In this document: positions 45,540 through 57,440 of the stretch, piece after piece | How the letters are laid out: each line of letters begins with the position of its first letter | Numbering within the stretch: position 1 is the first letter of the stretch | NCBI GenBank assembly: GCA_029204045.2 | Contig: CM055067.1 | Location: 29,772,838 to 29,836,837 of the forward strand | Source of the DNA: Tillandsia leiboldiana | Lineage: Eukaryota; Streptophyta; Magnoliopsida; Poales; Bromeliaceae | Reading direction: 5' to 3' | Length of the DNA stretch: 64,000 nt | Translations under genes and position numbers: made by a program | Notes under the pieces: model-generated | What the model was told of the DNA's origin: nothing | Seen by the model: only the letters and a program-made list of their open reading frames with translations | Databases searched by the model: none

Positions 45540-47804
45540 TAGACTAAAATCATGTGTATGTCGAAAAGGGTTCTGGGTTCTAGGTCCTGCTAACTCTGGT
45601 ACACAACTGCCACTATCACAGTGGCGACAGCAAAAACAGGGAAACAAGACCTCCCGGGACTACCGTTTACCCAAACGGCTCCCGGCACAGATAAGCGACC
45701 AACTATATCTACCAGACTCCACTCTGCTCCCAAGCACGAGTGCAAATGTATCCCACACAAAAAGAAAGTCCCAATCACTCGGCCCACTACCCGGGCGAGG
45801 AAGACACTATGTCCAGGAATAGAAGAATAGTGTTTATGTCTAAAGCATAAATAAACCTAGCCCAGATGAGGGTTTTCTACTAGTCTGGTTACACATGCAA
45901 CATATGACGGGGTGCTAGATCAAGTTCTAATAACTATAATTTAACAGGTGGTAGGAAGCAAAATAGATCATACGATCATCAGATAAATACAAGGAATAAC
46001 AATTCGTACATACTAGCATGCTACACAAGAATCCACTATCACGCATGGTCCTACTATAGCAGATTTAATGTCCAGTCCATCAAACTTGGAGACAAGGCCA
46101 CCCACCTGAAGAAGCTAACTGTCCAAAGTCCAACAGCTGAAAATACCCCGAAATCAAAGTCTCCAGATCCAACGGATCCAGTAATACTTGCAAACACCCC
46201 TGGGTACAACAATAAGGTCCAATGTTACACTTAATCCAAAATATTCCAAGTATACACAATCTGCAAAAACAGCCTCAAAGATGTGAAATTTCCACCTACA
46301 GAACGGACTCGGAAAAATCCAACAAAAATACTACTGCGATCCTCGCGTCGAGACCTTCAAAACGGGTACCTGTAGGCCCAATTCCGAGCACCGTAGGCCA
46401 AGATACAAATTCCACAGTACAGGTCCGCAAAATCTCACAACCACACAACTATAACTCTTGCACAGATAACAGGGGAAAAGTATACCTCCGGAAAGGTCTC
46501 GGAAAATTCCAAGAAAAATACAGTGATGATCCTCGCATCGATTAGATGAAAAAAATGTATAGGCTCGCCTTGATCCGACGCTCGTGCGCGGAGAACTCCT
46601 CACGACAAACCTGCTGTCCCAGAAATACTCACAGCAAAAAGGCCCCCATTAAGCATGGAAAATCTCCTCGAAAAGCGCACAATGAGGAAATGCGAAAAAT
46701 ACCAAAATCGTAGCCTTACCTGTCGCGGATTCAACAGCGAAGAAATCGCTCAAAAAGATGGTCGGAGTAGGCCGGGGGAGCTCGCGCACCGAAACGCGAC
46801 GAAGGAGATCACAAATGGACGAGCGTCACGCCGCGCCGTAAAAATGGAAACCTCAGGAAGCGTGCCACGCAAAATACTAAAAATTCTCCAGAGGATGGAC
46901 AACTGCGCGAGGACGAAAGTTGCTGAAGCTGACGAGGTGAAGGGAGGCGAGGAAACGCGGCAAAAGGGGAGAAGAAGGAGGCTCGGATCCTTTAAAAAGG
47001 CCCCAGAAAACAATTCAAATAATGACGGATAAGTCCCAGTTCAGAGCGCCCGAAATATTTCGGGCGCCAACAGTGCGCCGCTTCAGCTACGTCGCGGAGC
47101 GCCCGAAACAATTCGGTTCCGCCACGTCAGCCCCGAACAGCCAACAGCCAGATCCGCCACCACCCATGCGCCACGTGGCCCACCGCACACGCCGACGCGT
47201 GGCGCGCCCGAGCGCAGCAAACTAGTCAACGCGCACCCACGTGCGCCTGCGCCGCCGCCTGCACCCTCTGCACGCACGCGCCCCGAGGCTTGGCGCACCC
47301 ACTCCGTGGACCGAGCGCGCTACACTGCACCAACCACGCGCTGCCACGTGTCACCATCCGGTCCACCGTACACCCGTGCTTTCCCGTGGACCGCGCCTGC
47401 TGCGCCGTGCCAACCGGGAGCCGCCACGTGTCCTGCCCTACGGTGCACGCCGGCCCCGTGGACCGCGCGCCTGCCCGCGCCCGCGCGCCGCCGCGCGCAG
47501 CTGCTGCTCGCCGCTGCCCGCCGGCCGCCGGAACAGTACCACTTGTCTCGAAAAACGTGCGCGTCATCCGGGCTCCAAAAAATACAAGTAAATAGTCCAT
47601 TTTCATCGTTTTCGCGCGCTGAATCCAAATCTGAAGTCCGTTTTGCCCAATTCCACTTCTAAAATTTCCCAAAGGCCTCCGGTGATGCAAACTAAATCCC
47701 AAATTGCACCATAAATCAATTTCTTGGGCCCGACACGCGCACAAACACTCCCAAGGGCCACTAATCCATCAGTAATCTCTTAAGTGGGGATTCGGGTCCT
47801 CACA
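45540..47804 (-). repeat. A-related gypsy LTR fragment (F, right part)
   Basis: Resumes the host of B after its ATTGG duplication. The strip at 45640-45900 aligns closely with 6465-6730 of element A. It continues through a GC-rich U3 with several CACGTG sites (about 47170, 47240, 47343, 47423) and ends GGTCCTCACA at 47804, which is TGTGAGGACC on the element strand. The 31-bp minisatellite of A is absent. No gene. Confidence 0.8.
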
Positions 47805-49471
47805 AAACATGTTATGAATTGTCCCTATTGTTAGTTCAGTTTTATGCTTAACATGATTAGAGGATTATTTATTGATTATTGGAACTTGACCTAGCACCCC
47901 GTCATCTGATGCATGTTGAAACCAGACTAGTAGAGAACCTTCACTTGAGCTAGGTTCTTTTATGCTTTAGACATCCCACACCTTGCATATTTCTTGGACA
48001 TAGAGTTTCCTCGCCCGGGTAGTGGGCTGAGTGGTCAGGTTATTGTGGGACGTGTGTTGTACTCGTGCCTAGGGGCTGAGTGGAGTCTTGTAGCTGAGTT
48101 TAGACCAGTGTTGGTGTTGTTGGGAGCCGTTGGGTGATCACGGACCGTTGAGGATCTTCCGGTCAGTGTTGTTGGGAACCGTTTGGGTAGACGGTGGTCC
48201 CGGGTCGTTGAGTGTCGTCCGACTAGTGTTGCTAGCCCTGAGTTATGGGTCGGTCCCGGCTGTGGAGTATCTCCAGCCAGTGTGTTTTGTGCCACGAGTT
48301 GGTTGAGTTCGTTAGTGTCTCGAGATTCGTCAGAGCTGTTTAGCTGAGTCGTTGAGAGTACTCGGACCGTCGTACGAGATTTTTGAGGATCTTGAGTCCT
48401 TCTGTTCTGAGATTGAGCGTGGATTTTGACTATAGCCTGCATGAGCCACCTTGAGCTCGACAAAGATGCGCGGATACCTTTTTCCTCGGTGGGGTCGCGT
48501 CCCTCGAGTGCCCCATTCGGAGTGGGCCTATTACTCTCGTACCGCGACTTATCGATGCTGTCCCTCTGGCTGGGCCTTTTTTAGGTAGTCACGGATGCAG
48601 TCAATCTGGCTGGGCCAGTTTTGGCAGTCACGGACGCCCTACGTAAGTCCAGTCCTCCGTGGATGTACTTGCAGTAGGTAGGCACAGGCTTGACTGGACC
48701 TTATGAGGCAGTCAGTTTGATTGGGTCGATTGAGCACCTTGGGTGCGAGTAGTTGCATATCTTTTCATCTGTATCACCCATTGAGCATTTAGATAGAAGC
48801 ATGGTAGCTGTAGAGTATCTCCAGCTTTTCTTGTTCAGTTTTTACTGCATTGTTATCTTATGCCTCTAGTAGACTTAGTGGGCAGACCGTCGGGCTTGGT
48901 GGCGGTACCCACTGAGAACTACGTGTTGATGTAGTTCTCACACCCGTTGGGGGTTCTCCCCCTCCTTTTTCTTTCCTCTCCTTTGTTTTGTAGAGTTATC
49001 TGTGGGAGATGCTGATTCTGCTGTTGCTGTTCGAGGCGAGGGAGTCACGAGCTAGATCCCTATCTATCTTTGGAGTATAGCTGTACCCCCACATTGGAGA
49101 TTTGTAATACAGTCAGTAGATTAGTTTTATTTATGCTTTTGAGAGATTATTGTAGTCAGGATATGACTTGTACTGAGAGCCTGTACACAGATGTATTATT
49201 TCAGGTTACCCTCCTTATTGAGTTCTGGGTTATTATATCCGAGAATTTTGTATTTGATTCGATTCCTTTTGGGAGATGGATATTGTATCATTATTTCCAG
49301 TTGTATAGTGGTTGGATTTGAGTTTTACAGCTTTTTATTTTACAGCTCTGATATTTGTTTAGCTGTAGTAGTTTTTCTTTACAGGTTGGATGCTTCGCCT
49401 ATGCGGGGTTTTCGTATAGGTGGCGGATCTGTTGGCGAGCCCAAGTCGCAGTTCGACCTCGGGGCGTGACA
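47805..49471 (+). repeat. A-related gypsy LTR fragment, plus orientation
   Basis: The 3' part of an A-type LTR read forward, from about the CTAGCACC...CCAGACTAGTAG block (reverse of 6660-6730 of A) to GGGGCGTGACA at 49471. It has SL-a with 10-bp arms (48913-48940) and SL-b with 8 pairs including one G-T wobble (49398-49420). No gene. Confidence 0.82.
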
Positions 49472-49570
49472 TAGGCGCTTTTGGTCGTCGCTGTTTGAGG
49501 TGGGTACCCCTATCTAGGGAAGGGGATGCCGCCAGATCCTTCCCTACTCTTTTGTTATTGTTATTAATCT
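49472..49570. other. Unassigned 99-bp junction sequence
   Basis: Lies between the LTR end at 49471 and truncated Sirevirus 3. It matches nothing else I recognise here and has no primer site, so it is not the start of an element interior. Possibly filler or a small remnant of older DNA. Confidence 0.4.
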
Positions 49571-50181
49571 ATACCTTCTATTTGAGAGTAGCCTTGAGCA
49601 ACTAAACGTGCTTTGTTCCTGATGATGGTACCATCCTCATTTTTCTTGTTCTTGAAAATCCATTTAGTACCAATCACATTGTGTTGCTTCGGAGGCGTCG
49701 TTAATTCCCAGACTTTGTTTCGTTCAAACTGATGGAGCTCTTCCTGCATTGCTTCAATCCAGTAGTCATCCTGAAGAGCTTCATCGACATTCTTTTGTTC
49801 GATCATGGAAACGTAACAAGCGAATCCACAAACCAACTGCCTCCGAGTTCTAACTCCTTCTTGTGGGTCTCCAATAATGTTTGATTCAGGATGATCCTTG
49901 GAGATGCGTAACGTTTGAGGTAATGGAGTACTCGGAGGTATATTAGATGATTCCTGCACATCAGATAAACTTGAAGAACCATTAGATGCATCATTAATAT
50001 TAGAAGTATTATCATGAGAAGATGCATTTACAGGAGTATCATCATCAAGAGAGATATCAGGGGTAGATTTATCAGATACAAAGTGGAAAGCTTCATCTAC
50101 TTTAACATTTATGGATTCTACAATCGTTTTAGATTCCAAGTTAAATACCCGATATGCTCTACTATTTGTAGAATAACCCAA
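49571..50181 (-). pseudogene. Sirevirus 3 pol: linker and RT N-terminus
   Basis: Begins with GYSTNSRAYRVFN, the conserved block after integrase. A Ser/Asp-rich linker follows, then RT entry motifs (WIEAMQEELHQFERNKVWEL, GTKWIFKNK, KARLVAQGYSQIEGID). It stops at 49571, where the element is broken, so the RT palm and active site are missing. It is in frame with the integrase region but separated from it by a TGA at 50245-50247. Confidence 0.92.
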
Positions 50182-50244
50182 GAAAATCCCTTCGTCACTT
50201 CGAGAGTCAAACTTTTCAAGATTTTCGCGGTCACGTAAAATGTA

Positions 50245-50791
50245 TCACCGACTCCCAAAGATACGAAAATATTTGATGTTTGGTTTTCTACAGAACCATA
50301 GTTCATATGGTGTATTTAAAGTCCCCGGGCGCAAATAAACTCGATTAATAACATAGATTGCAGTGTTCACAGCTTCAGCCCAAAAATATAGCGGTAAATT
50401 CCGGCTGTGAAGCATAACACGTGCCATCTCTTGTACAACCCTGTTTTTGCGCTCGACTACACCATTCTGTTGAGATGTATAGGGTGCTGAGAATTCATGT
50501 TTAATGCCATTGGAAGTGCAAAAATCAATGAATTTAGAATTTATGAATTCTCCACCTCTATCACTTCTAACACGAATGATCTTTTCATTCTTTTCAATCA
50601 TAATACGAAGGCAAATCTCGTGAAAAGAATCAAAAGTATCAGCTTTCTCTTTTAAAAATGCTACCCAAGAATACCTAGAGAAATCATCAACCAATAAGAA
50701 AATATACCATTTACCTCCCAAGGATGGTTGACGTGTCGGCCCATTAAATCCATATGCAGTAATTCCAAGGGCCGTTTGGTACCGACGTGAT
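50245..50791 (-). pseudogene. Sirevirus 3 integrase core (frameshifted)
   Basis: The copia integrase catalytic core is clear: LLVDDFSRYSWVAFLKEK, then RSDRGGEFINSKF with the second catalytic Asp, and SAPYTSQQNGVVERKNR with the Glu. The first catalytic Asp lies in an HMDLMG motif that falls in another frame, so a one-base deletion sits near 50740. A TGA at 50245-50247 ends the frame. Upstream, the core follows almost directly on gag sequence ending VWVRKGE; the HHCC zinc finger expected before the core is absent. Not functional. Confidence 0.9.
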
Positions 50792-51176
50792 TCAAGGATA
50801 AAAGTAGAATTCACCTTTGCGTACCCAAACCTTTTGAGTTTTGGAGTACGTCCGAAATGATTGTGAAGTTGATACCTTTGGTGAAAGCGTCTTGTGTGAT
50901 CCATCGGTTTTCCTTGACGTCGTCGTCTTGTTTGATGAACTACCGAGGCTCTTTTCCTTCGAATAATTTGCATTTGATTTCCGAGGAATCACCCTTTTGG
51001 TAGTCGTTGCAAGAAGTGCTTGAGTTGAGCGTTTGGCTCCCATCTTGCAATTTCTCCTTATGTGCCCTGCAATACCACAACGAAAACATACCTTGGTGCT
51101 TGACGATTCCGAAGAGGGGGAAGTAGGTTTGTTGTCGTTGTTTGTCGTCAATTCCGGTGTTGGAGGAGGAGATACC

Positions 51177-51761
51177 GACTGTGTGACGCCCCACTTCCCA
51201 GGGTGTCACCCATCCTAGAACTACTCTAGCTCTAGCACGCTTAACTCTCACAACCTCTTGGATCTTGCTACCATCCAAAATGCTATAGCCGGGTTAAGAG
51301 ATTTAGTCCTATTATATCATTTATATATGGGAGTAATCCAAATTCCGGGGGTGTCACATTCTTCCTCCCTTTAAGCCCTGACGTCCACGTCAGGCTCAAG
51401 CACACTCACAAGCACCAGGCGATGTGAGACTCGTCTCGCTAGCCTTAGCCGACCCCTTGAGGAGCTGCACTCCACTCACAACGGTCATTAGCCGGGGAGC
51501 CTCGCTCTACCCGCTATATAACCCTGGCTCAGCCGAGACTCATCTCACATTTCCGGCTGGTGATGTCTCTGATACCAATTGTGACGCCCCACTTCCCAGG
51601 GTGTCACCCATCCTAGAACTACTCTAGCTCTAGCACGCTTAACTCTCACAACCTCTTGGATCTTGCTACCATCCAAAATGCTATAGCCGGGTTAAGAGAT
51701 TTAGTCCTATTATATCATTTATATATAGGACTAATCCAAATTCCGGGGGTGTCACAGACTG
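51177..51761. other. Target duplications GACTG around the TRIM
   Basis: GACTG at 51177-51181 and 51757-51761 flanks the TRIM exactly. Counting only one copy keeps the gag reading frame continuous. Confidence 0.95.
51182..51756 (-). mobile_element. TRIM (terminal-repeat retrotransposon in miniature)
   Basis: 575-bp element with two 177-bp LTRs (51182-51358 and 51580-51756) around 221 bp. On the minus strand the LTR reads TGTGACACCCCC...GGGCGTCACA. The primer site TGGTATCAGAGA is at 51566-51577, 2 nt from the 5' LTR, and a purine tract AAAGGGAGGAAGA abuts the 3' LTR. There is no coding capacity, the defining trait of TRIMs. The LTRs are almost identical (one or two differences seen, such as near 51730), so the insertion is recent. 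It does not look like Cassandra, as no 5S rRNA-like promoter boxes were noticed. Confidence 0.95.
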
Positions 51762-53418
51762 GGGCACAAAGACTGTCCCAACCGAACTAAAATTGTCTTC
51801 AGTTCGATTGTATCCGAGGCCGAATTTGTTTGATTGACCAAGACCAAGAAGCTTATCCAACTTACTCCTTCCAGATGAAAATCGCTGTAAGTCATCCTTG
51901 AGTTGGAGAATGGTCTCTGTCATTTCCAATTTTTCCTGTCGAGCCTCGCCGTTGAGCTTCAAGAAGTAATTCGCTTTGTTCACCATATCTACATAATTCT
52001 TCTCGAATTGCTCATTGGACTCTTGAAGTGAAGCATTTGCTTTTATCAGATTATCCCTTTCCACTTCAAGATCGGTCGAGAGAGAAGTTACCCTTTTTAC
52101 TTCTTCTTCGAGATCCTGCAATCTCCCTCTCAACCTCTTATTTTGCTTAGCCAGTTTCTTTGAATCCCTCAAAAGTCTGTGGTAGGCTAGAGCAAAATCT
52201 TCACCTTCCGAATTATCCGATTCATCGTCCGTTGCATTCTTTTCAACAGTGGAGTTGGACAATGACTCGGATGTACTTGCCATTAAGCACATGAAGGGTG
52301 AAGATGTGGACGCGTGGAATGCCGTTGCGTTATCTTCTTCATCACTTGACGATGACTCATTTGACGATGAGGTGCCATCCCAAGTGACGGCTTGCATCGC
52401 CTTCTTCTTGGACGGATTCTTATTTGGACATTCCGTTGAGATATGGCCGTATCCTCGGCACTTGAAGCATTGGACTTGTCCTTCTGAGCTTTTCTTATCC
52501 TTAGAAAAACTTTCTTGCTTTCTTGACTTTTGGCTTGAAAAACCTTTGCCTTTCTTCCACTTTCCGGAGGATAGAGTTTTACTTGAATTACCCCTCCGAA
52601 AGTTTCACCGAAAATTTCTTGTCAAGAGAGCAAGCTGCTTCTCAAAGTCCTCCATAGATAAGTTCTCGTCATCGCCTGAGGAGGATGAATCCGCATCTTC
52701 TTCTTTTGTAGTTTTCAAAGCAAAACCTGAAGACTTAGAAGAGGATGCTTTTTCAGAAGAATAGTTAGTAGGAAATGTCATTTCATATGTTTGTAATGAA
52801 CCAACTAATTCTTCTACACGGATTTCGTCCGGGTGTTTAATAGTTTCAATGGCTGTGACCTTGGAACGAAATCTTTCAGGAAGAGTTCTTAATATTTTTC
52901 TTACAACTTTAAATTCTGGAATCTTCTCTCCTAAGTTTGCACATGTGTTTACGATGTCTTGCAATCGTGTATAGTAATCTGTGAAAGATTCATTTTCTGC
53001 CATGAAAATAGAGTCAAACTTGCTCGTAAGCATTTGCAGTTTCTGAATCTTCACAAGGTTAGTTCCCTCTTGTGTAACTTGAAGAACATCCCAGATTTCT
53101 TTCGCAGTCTCACATGCCGAGACGCGAGAGAACTCAGTTTGAGACAAAGCATTAAATAGAGCATTAATCCCTTTGCCATTGTAAGAAGAAAAATCTGTCT
53201 CTTCCTTGGTCCATTTCGACCTAGGTTTGATGGTGCGAACATCACCAATAAATTCAGTTGGATTAGACCATCCTAATTCAATTGATTGCCACACCCGTTC
53301 GTCGATGGAAATTAAAAAGGCTTTCATCCGTACTTTCCAGTACGCATAATTTGTTCCATCGAAGAATGGAGGTCTGTTGATGTTTCCACCTTCAACCATT
53401 GTTTACAACCCCATTCCC

Positions 53419-53430
53419 GCTCTGATACCA
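53419..53430 (-). other. Primer binding site of Sirevirus 3
   Basis: Minus-strand TGGTATCAGAGC, 2 nt after the LTR end, complementary to initiator tRNA-Met. Confidence 0.9.
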
Positions 53431-53432
53431 CT

Positions 53433-54780
53433 TGATGGGTTATGTATAATTGGATCTAAATAGGGGAAAAAACACCTAGAGGGGGGTGAATAGGTGTAAA
53501 CAATAAACACTCAAAAATCTTTGCGATATAAAACCCAATGCGGAAAAATAAATAACACGCAGAGATTTTTACGTGGAAAACTCCAAACCGTAGTAAAAAA
53601 CCACGGGACCGATAACACGGTGAAATCCACTAGAATTATAACACGTACAAAGGTGATATACCGTACTCATAGACGACTCAACCTTTTTCCATACGCTCCT
53701 AGTTGATCTTCTCCGCTCGCTCCGCAACGCTTCTCGAATCCACGATCTGCGTCCAACGCCGAATCCACGACGTCCAACGTCGACTCCACGACGTCTGACC
53801 GAATCCACGGTCTTCACCCAGTAGCACGCTTCGAATCCACGAACGTACCTCGCTCCGAATCCACGAGAGCGGTTGCACCTTGAATCCACAAGGCCACGCG
53901 AGTCCACGCGCCGATTTGGGATAAATCGTTGTTTTTGGGTGGTGATGATCCGCCGAATACTTAGATTAGAAATAGATCGGAAATACCATCTAAGTATTCA
54001 TTGATTTGATTCTACTCAAAATATGAGCATGAAAACCTAGAATCAAATCAATCAATATAGACGAAGAAACATAGGATTATATCTATTGATTTCTTTTCTT
54101 CTCTATAGGTGGATTCATATGGCTGTCTTTGATTTATTTAGCTTTTATGCTTATACGGCTTCCACGGCTTACCCTAGAAAAAGAATCATAGGGTCTATTT
54201 ATAGGTTAGAAACTATTGGAAGAAGATAAGAATAAAAAACTATCCTTTTCTGGAATTTTTCAGGACGACGATCCGGATCGAATTTCGGCGATCCGGATTG
54301 CAGTAACGAGATAGACAGTTTCCTGAAAAGCAAAGGTTCGGGATCCGGATCGAAGTGCCTGATCCGGATTGTTCATACAATTCACCAAACACCACTGTTC
54401 GGGATCCGGATTGAAATGCCTGATCCGGATCGTTCATATATTACGATATGAACCAGTGTTCGGGATCCGGATCAAAGGAGGCTATGATCCGGATTGAATT
54501 TGCATATGAACTAACACCCTTCGGGATCTGGATTGGAATGTCTGATCCGGATCGTGAACATGTCCCATGTCCAGTTTTTGATTTTTATGCAATTAAAAAT
54601 TCATCCAAGTGTTTCTACACTATAAGAAGTATTCGGATCACCAAAGATAAATAGTTAAACATACCTGATCCTTTTGAATTCTTCTTTCTTGAGATTGAGT
54701 TATATGATCCAACCTTCTTTACCTTCAATCTTCAAGACTTAACCGAATTCACGAAATACGCCAACACAAATTCCGTAACA
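53433..54780 (-). repeat. Sirevirus 3 5' LTR
   Basis: 1,348 bp, TGTTACGG (54780) to CCCATCA (53433). It aligns throughout with the split LTR of Sirevirus 1 in the opposite orientation. U3 with ATCCGGAT palindromes covers about 54265-54560, the TATA box is at 54195-54203 and the hairpin array at 53733-53914. Confidence 0.95.
53733..53914 (-). other. TGGATT-loop hairpin array in Sirevirus 3 LTR
   Basis: Same eight hairpins as 16104-16281, in inverted orientation. Two stem differences from Sirevirus 1 both keep pairing: GACCG pairs with CGGTC here and with TGGTC there, and CGCG pairs with CGCG here and with CGTG there. Confidence 0.8.
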
Positions 54781-55624
54781 TGGCCTACTTGGGGGGATTG
54801 GTATACCATAGCAGGAATACTTTAGCATGCTTTGCTAATATATGTTTCACCCATTTTTATCGTTTCTGAGGACAAAAGCATGCTTGTATGGACATGTAGT
54901 TAGGCCATCTTTTACTCCTGCACTACTTATTGGAACTTGACTTAGGAGAAACCATGCTTTTCCTTTCTCCTTCTTTGTTAGTCAAGTGGTCGGTGTTGCT
55001 CGGGTTCGAGCAGGGGTCTGGGTAGTGTAGCCGGGACATTGGTGTCAGGGACGGGTTGTGTTGGATTGCGCTTGGCAGGGTTTGCGGTGACCGCGGACTT
55101 TGGGCGGTTGACCGGAGGTCGGTTATAGGACTTGATTATAGACGGCAGGGTACTGCGGCAACCGCGGATATTGGGCGGTTGACCGGATATTTATTTATGC
55201 ATCAGATTGGGTATCTGATTTCTCTAGTGGACAGAGTTTCCCACTATTTGAGTACTTTTGCATCTGATTGAGGACCGAGGCTTTCTTTAGTGGTTGGGCT
55301 TTCCCACTTAGATCAGTGTCATGATCCAGTCCTGCAGACTTATTCTACTATGATACTTGTTACTCAGACCTTTGAGTCCTTGCGACTCCTATCCCCTGTC
55401 GGTGTTATGCATTGGCCGGCATACCCGATTTGGCAGGCACTTACCTTTGAGTCCTTGAGACTCCTATCCCCTGTCGGTGTTATGCATTGGCCGGCATACC
55501 CGATTTGGCAGGCACTTACCTTTGAGTCCTTGAGACTCCTATCCCCTATCGGTGTTATGCGGTGGCCCGCATACCCGATCTGGCAGGCACAGCAGGCAGT
55601 AACAGATTTACTAGTGGCACTAGG

Positions 55625-56012
55625 TTGAGGTCATGACAGGCATAGTAGGCATAGCTGGCAGGGCAGGCATAGTAGGCATAGCAGGCAGGGCAGGCATAGT
55701 AGGCATAGCAGGCAGGGCAGGCATAGTAGGCATAGCAGGCAGGCAGGCATAGTAGGCACGGCAGGCATGGCAGGCATAGCAGGCAGGCATAGTAGGCACG
55801 ACCGGCATGGCAGGCATAGTAGGCGCGGCAGGCATGGCAGGCATAGCAGGCAGGCATTGCAGGCAGGCATAGTAGGCATGGCAGGCATAGCAGGCATGGC
55901 ATGCATAGTAGGCATAGCAGGCAGGCAGGCATAGCGGGCATGGCAGGCATAGTAGGCATAGTAGGCAGGCAGGCATAGCAGGCATGGCAGGCATAGCAGG
56001 TAGTGCCAGTGA
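55625..56012. repeat. CAGGCATAG/CAGGCAGG minisatellite, first copy
   Basis: Irregular short tandem repeats of CAGGCATAGTAGGCATAG type. The repeat at 56927-57427 is its diverged duplicate and has extra units. Frames encoding Cys/Tyr/Ala or Met/Pro/Thr repeats are artefacts. Confidence 0.9.
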
Positions 56013-56926
56013 TTACTGGTCTATCGATTGGGTCGATTGTGCACTTCATGTGCCAGTGGTTTCATACCATTCTTTGGTTCTCCCATCTTGGGCATTTAGA
56101 TAGAGACATGATAGCTGTTGAGAGTCTCCAGCTTCCTTATTTCAGTCTTTACTGCTTTGGTTAGGTTTTGTCTCTTGAGGACTTAGTGGGCAGACCGTCG
56201 GGTCTGGCGGTGTTACCCACTGAGAACTCCCTTTTTGGTGTAGTTCTCACACCCTTTGGGGGTTTTCCCCCTCCTTTTTCCTTCCTCTCCTTTGTTTGCA
56301 GAGTCTTAGCGGGTGTTGCTGATTCTGCGGTTGTTGATCAAGGTGAGGGAGTCGCGATCTAGATCCCTACCCGTCGTTGGAGAGTAGCGGTACCCCCCCT
56401 TCAGAGGAGATCTTCATTAGATTAGTTATTTTATTTCCTCTTTTGAGAGACTGTTGTAGTGAGGATGATATGTATTGAGAGCCTGTACACTGATGTATTT
56501 ATTGGAGATACCTCCCTAGTGGACAGAGTTTCCCACTATTTGAGTACTTTTGCATCTGATTGAGGACCGAGGCTTTCTATAGTGGTTGGGCTTTCCCACT
56601 TAGATCAGTGTCATGATCCAGTCCTGCTGACTTATTCTACTATGATACTTGTTACTCAGACCTTTGAGTCCTTGCAACTCCTATCCCCTGTCGGTGTTAT
56701 GCATTGGCCGGCATACCCGATTTTGCAGGCACTTACCTTTGAGTCCTTGAGACTCCTATCCCCTGTCGGTGTTATGCATTGGCCGGCATACCCGATTTGG
56801 CAGGCACTTACCTTTGAGTCCTTGAGACTCCTATCCCCTATCGGTGTTATGCGTTGTCCCGCATACCCGATCTGGCAGGCACAGCAGGCAGTAACAGATT
56901 TACTAGTGGCACTAGGTTGAGGTCAT

Positions 56927-57427
56927 GACAGGCATAGTAGGCATAGCAGGCAGGGCAGGCATAGTAGGCATAGCAGGCAGGGCAGGCATAGTAGGCATAG
57001 CAGGCAGGGCAGGCATAGTAGGCATAGCAGGCATAGTAGGCATAGCAGGCAGGCAGGCATAGTAGGCACGGCAGGCATGGCAGGCATAGCAGGCAGGCAT
57101 AGTAGGCACGGCAGGCATGGCAGGCATAGTATGTGCGGCAAGCATGGCAGGCATAGCAGGCAGGCATTGCAGGCAGGCATAGTAGGCATGACAGGCGTAG
57201 CAGGCATGGCAGGCATAGTAGGCATAGCAGGCAGGCAGGCATAGCGGGCATGGCAGGCATAGTAGGCATAGCAGGCAGGCAGGCATAGAATGCATGGCAG
57301 GCATGGCAGGCATAGTAGGCATAGCAGGCAGGCAGGCATAGAATGCATGGCAGGCATGGCAGGCATAGTAGGCATAGCAGGCAGGCATAGCAGGCATGGC
57401 AGGCATAACAGGCATAGCAGGTAGTGC
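56927..57427. repeat. CAGGCATAG minisatellite, second copy
   Basis: Duplicate of the preceding array within the tandem duplication, longer by about 110 bp. It ends near the insertion point of D. Confidence 0.9.
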
Positions 57428-57440
57428 CAGTGATTACTGG

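Larger units (their letters stand above)
50792..53399 (-). pseudogene. Sirevirus 3 gag, split by TRIM, one stop
   Basis: Starts at ATG 53399 (MVEGGNINRPPFFDGTNYAYWK), continues through the UBN2-type core, and meets TGA at 52605-52607. The same frame goes on to a zinc knuckle CFKCRGYGHISTEC (near 52450), an acidic segment and a long coiled coil. It is interrupted by the TRIM at 51757 and resumes in the same frame beyond it with a second knuckle CFRCGIAGHIRRNC (near 51070). Apart from TGA and TRIM the gag frame is preserved. The frame then shifts into a short unrelated tail near 50800, where a deletion has removed the protease. Confidence 0.92.
49571..54780 (-). mobile_element. Sirevirus 3 (Ty1/copia), 5' part, internally deleted
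   Basis: Minus-strand fragment with 5' LTR (53433-54780), primer site, gag, and part of pol ending abruptly at the start of RT (49571). The LTR is the same subfamily as Sirevirus 1. The protease and integrase zinc finger are missing between the second gag zinc knuckle and the integrase core. A TRIM is inserted at 51182-51756. The 3' part and 3' LTR are absent. The flank at 54781 is a plus-strand gypsy LTR fragment. Confidence 0.92.
54781..57440 (+). repeat. A-related gypsy LTR fragment, plus orientation, with internal duplication
   Basis: Matches G1 from about 21849 onward (TGGCCTACTTGG...). It contains three 75-bp repeats (55371, 55446, 55521), a GGCATAG array and SL-a at 56221-56249. At 56517 the sequence jumps back to the AGTGGACAGAGTTTCCCAC position, so 55226-56516 is followed by a second copy, 56517-57440, cut short by element D. 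No gene. Confidence 0.85.

Noticed and set aside
51424..51627. Small ORF within the TRIM
   Set aside because: It crosses from the interior into the LTR and is antisense to the element; TRIMs are non-coding by definition.
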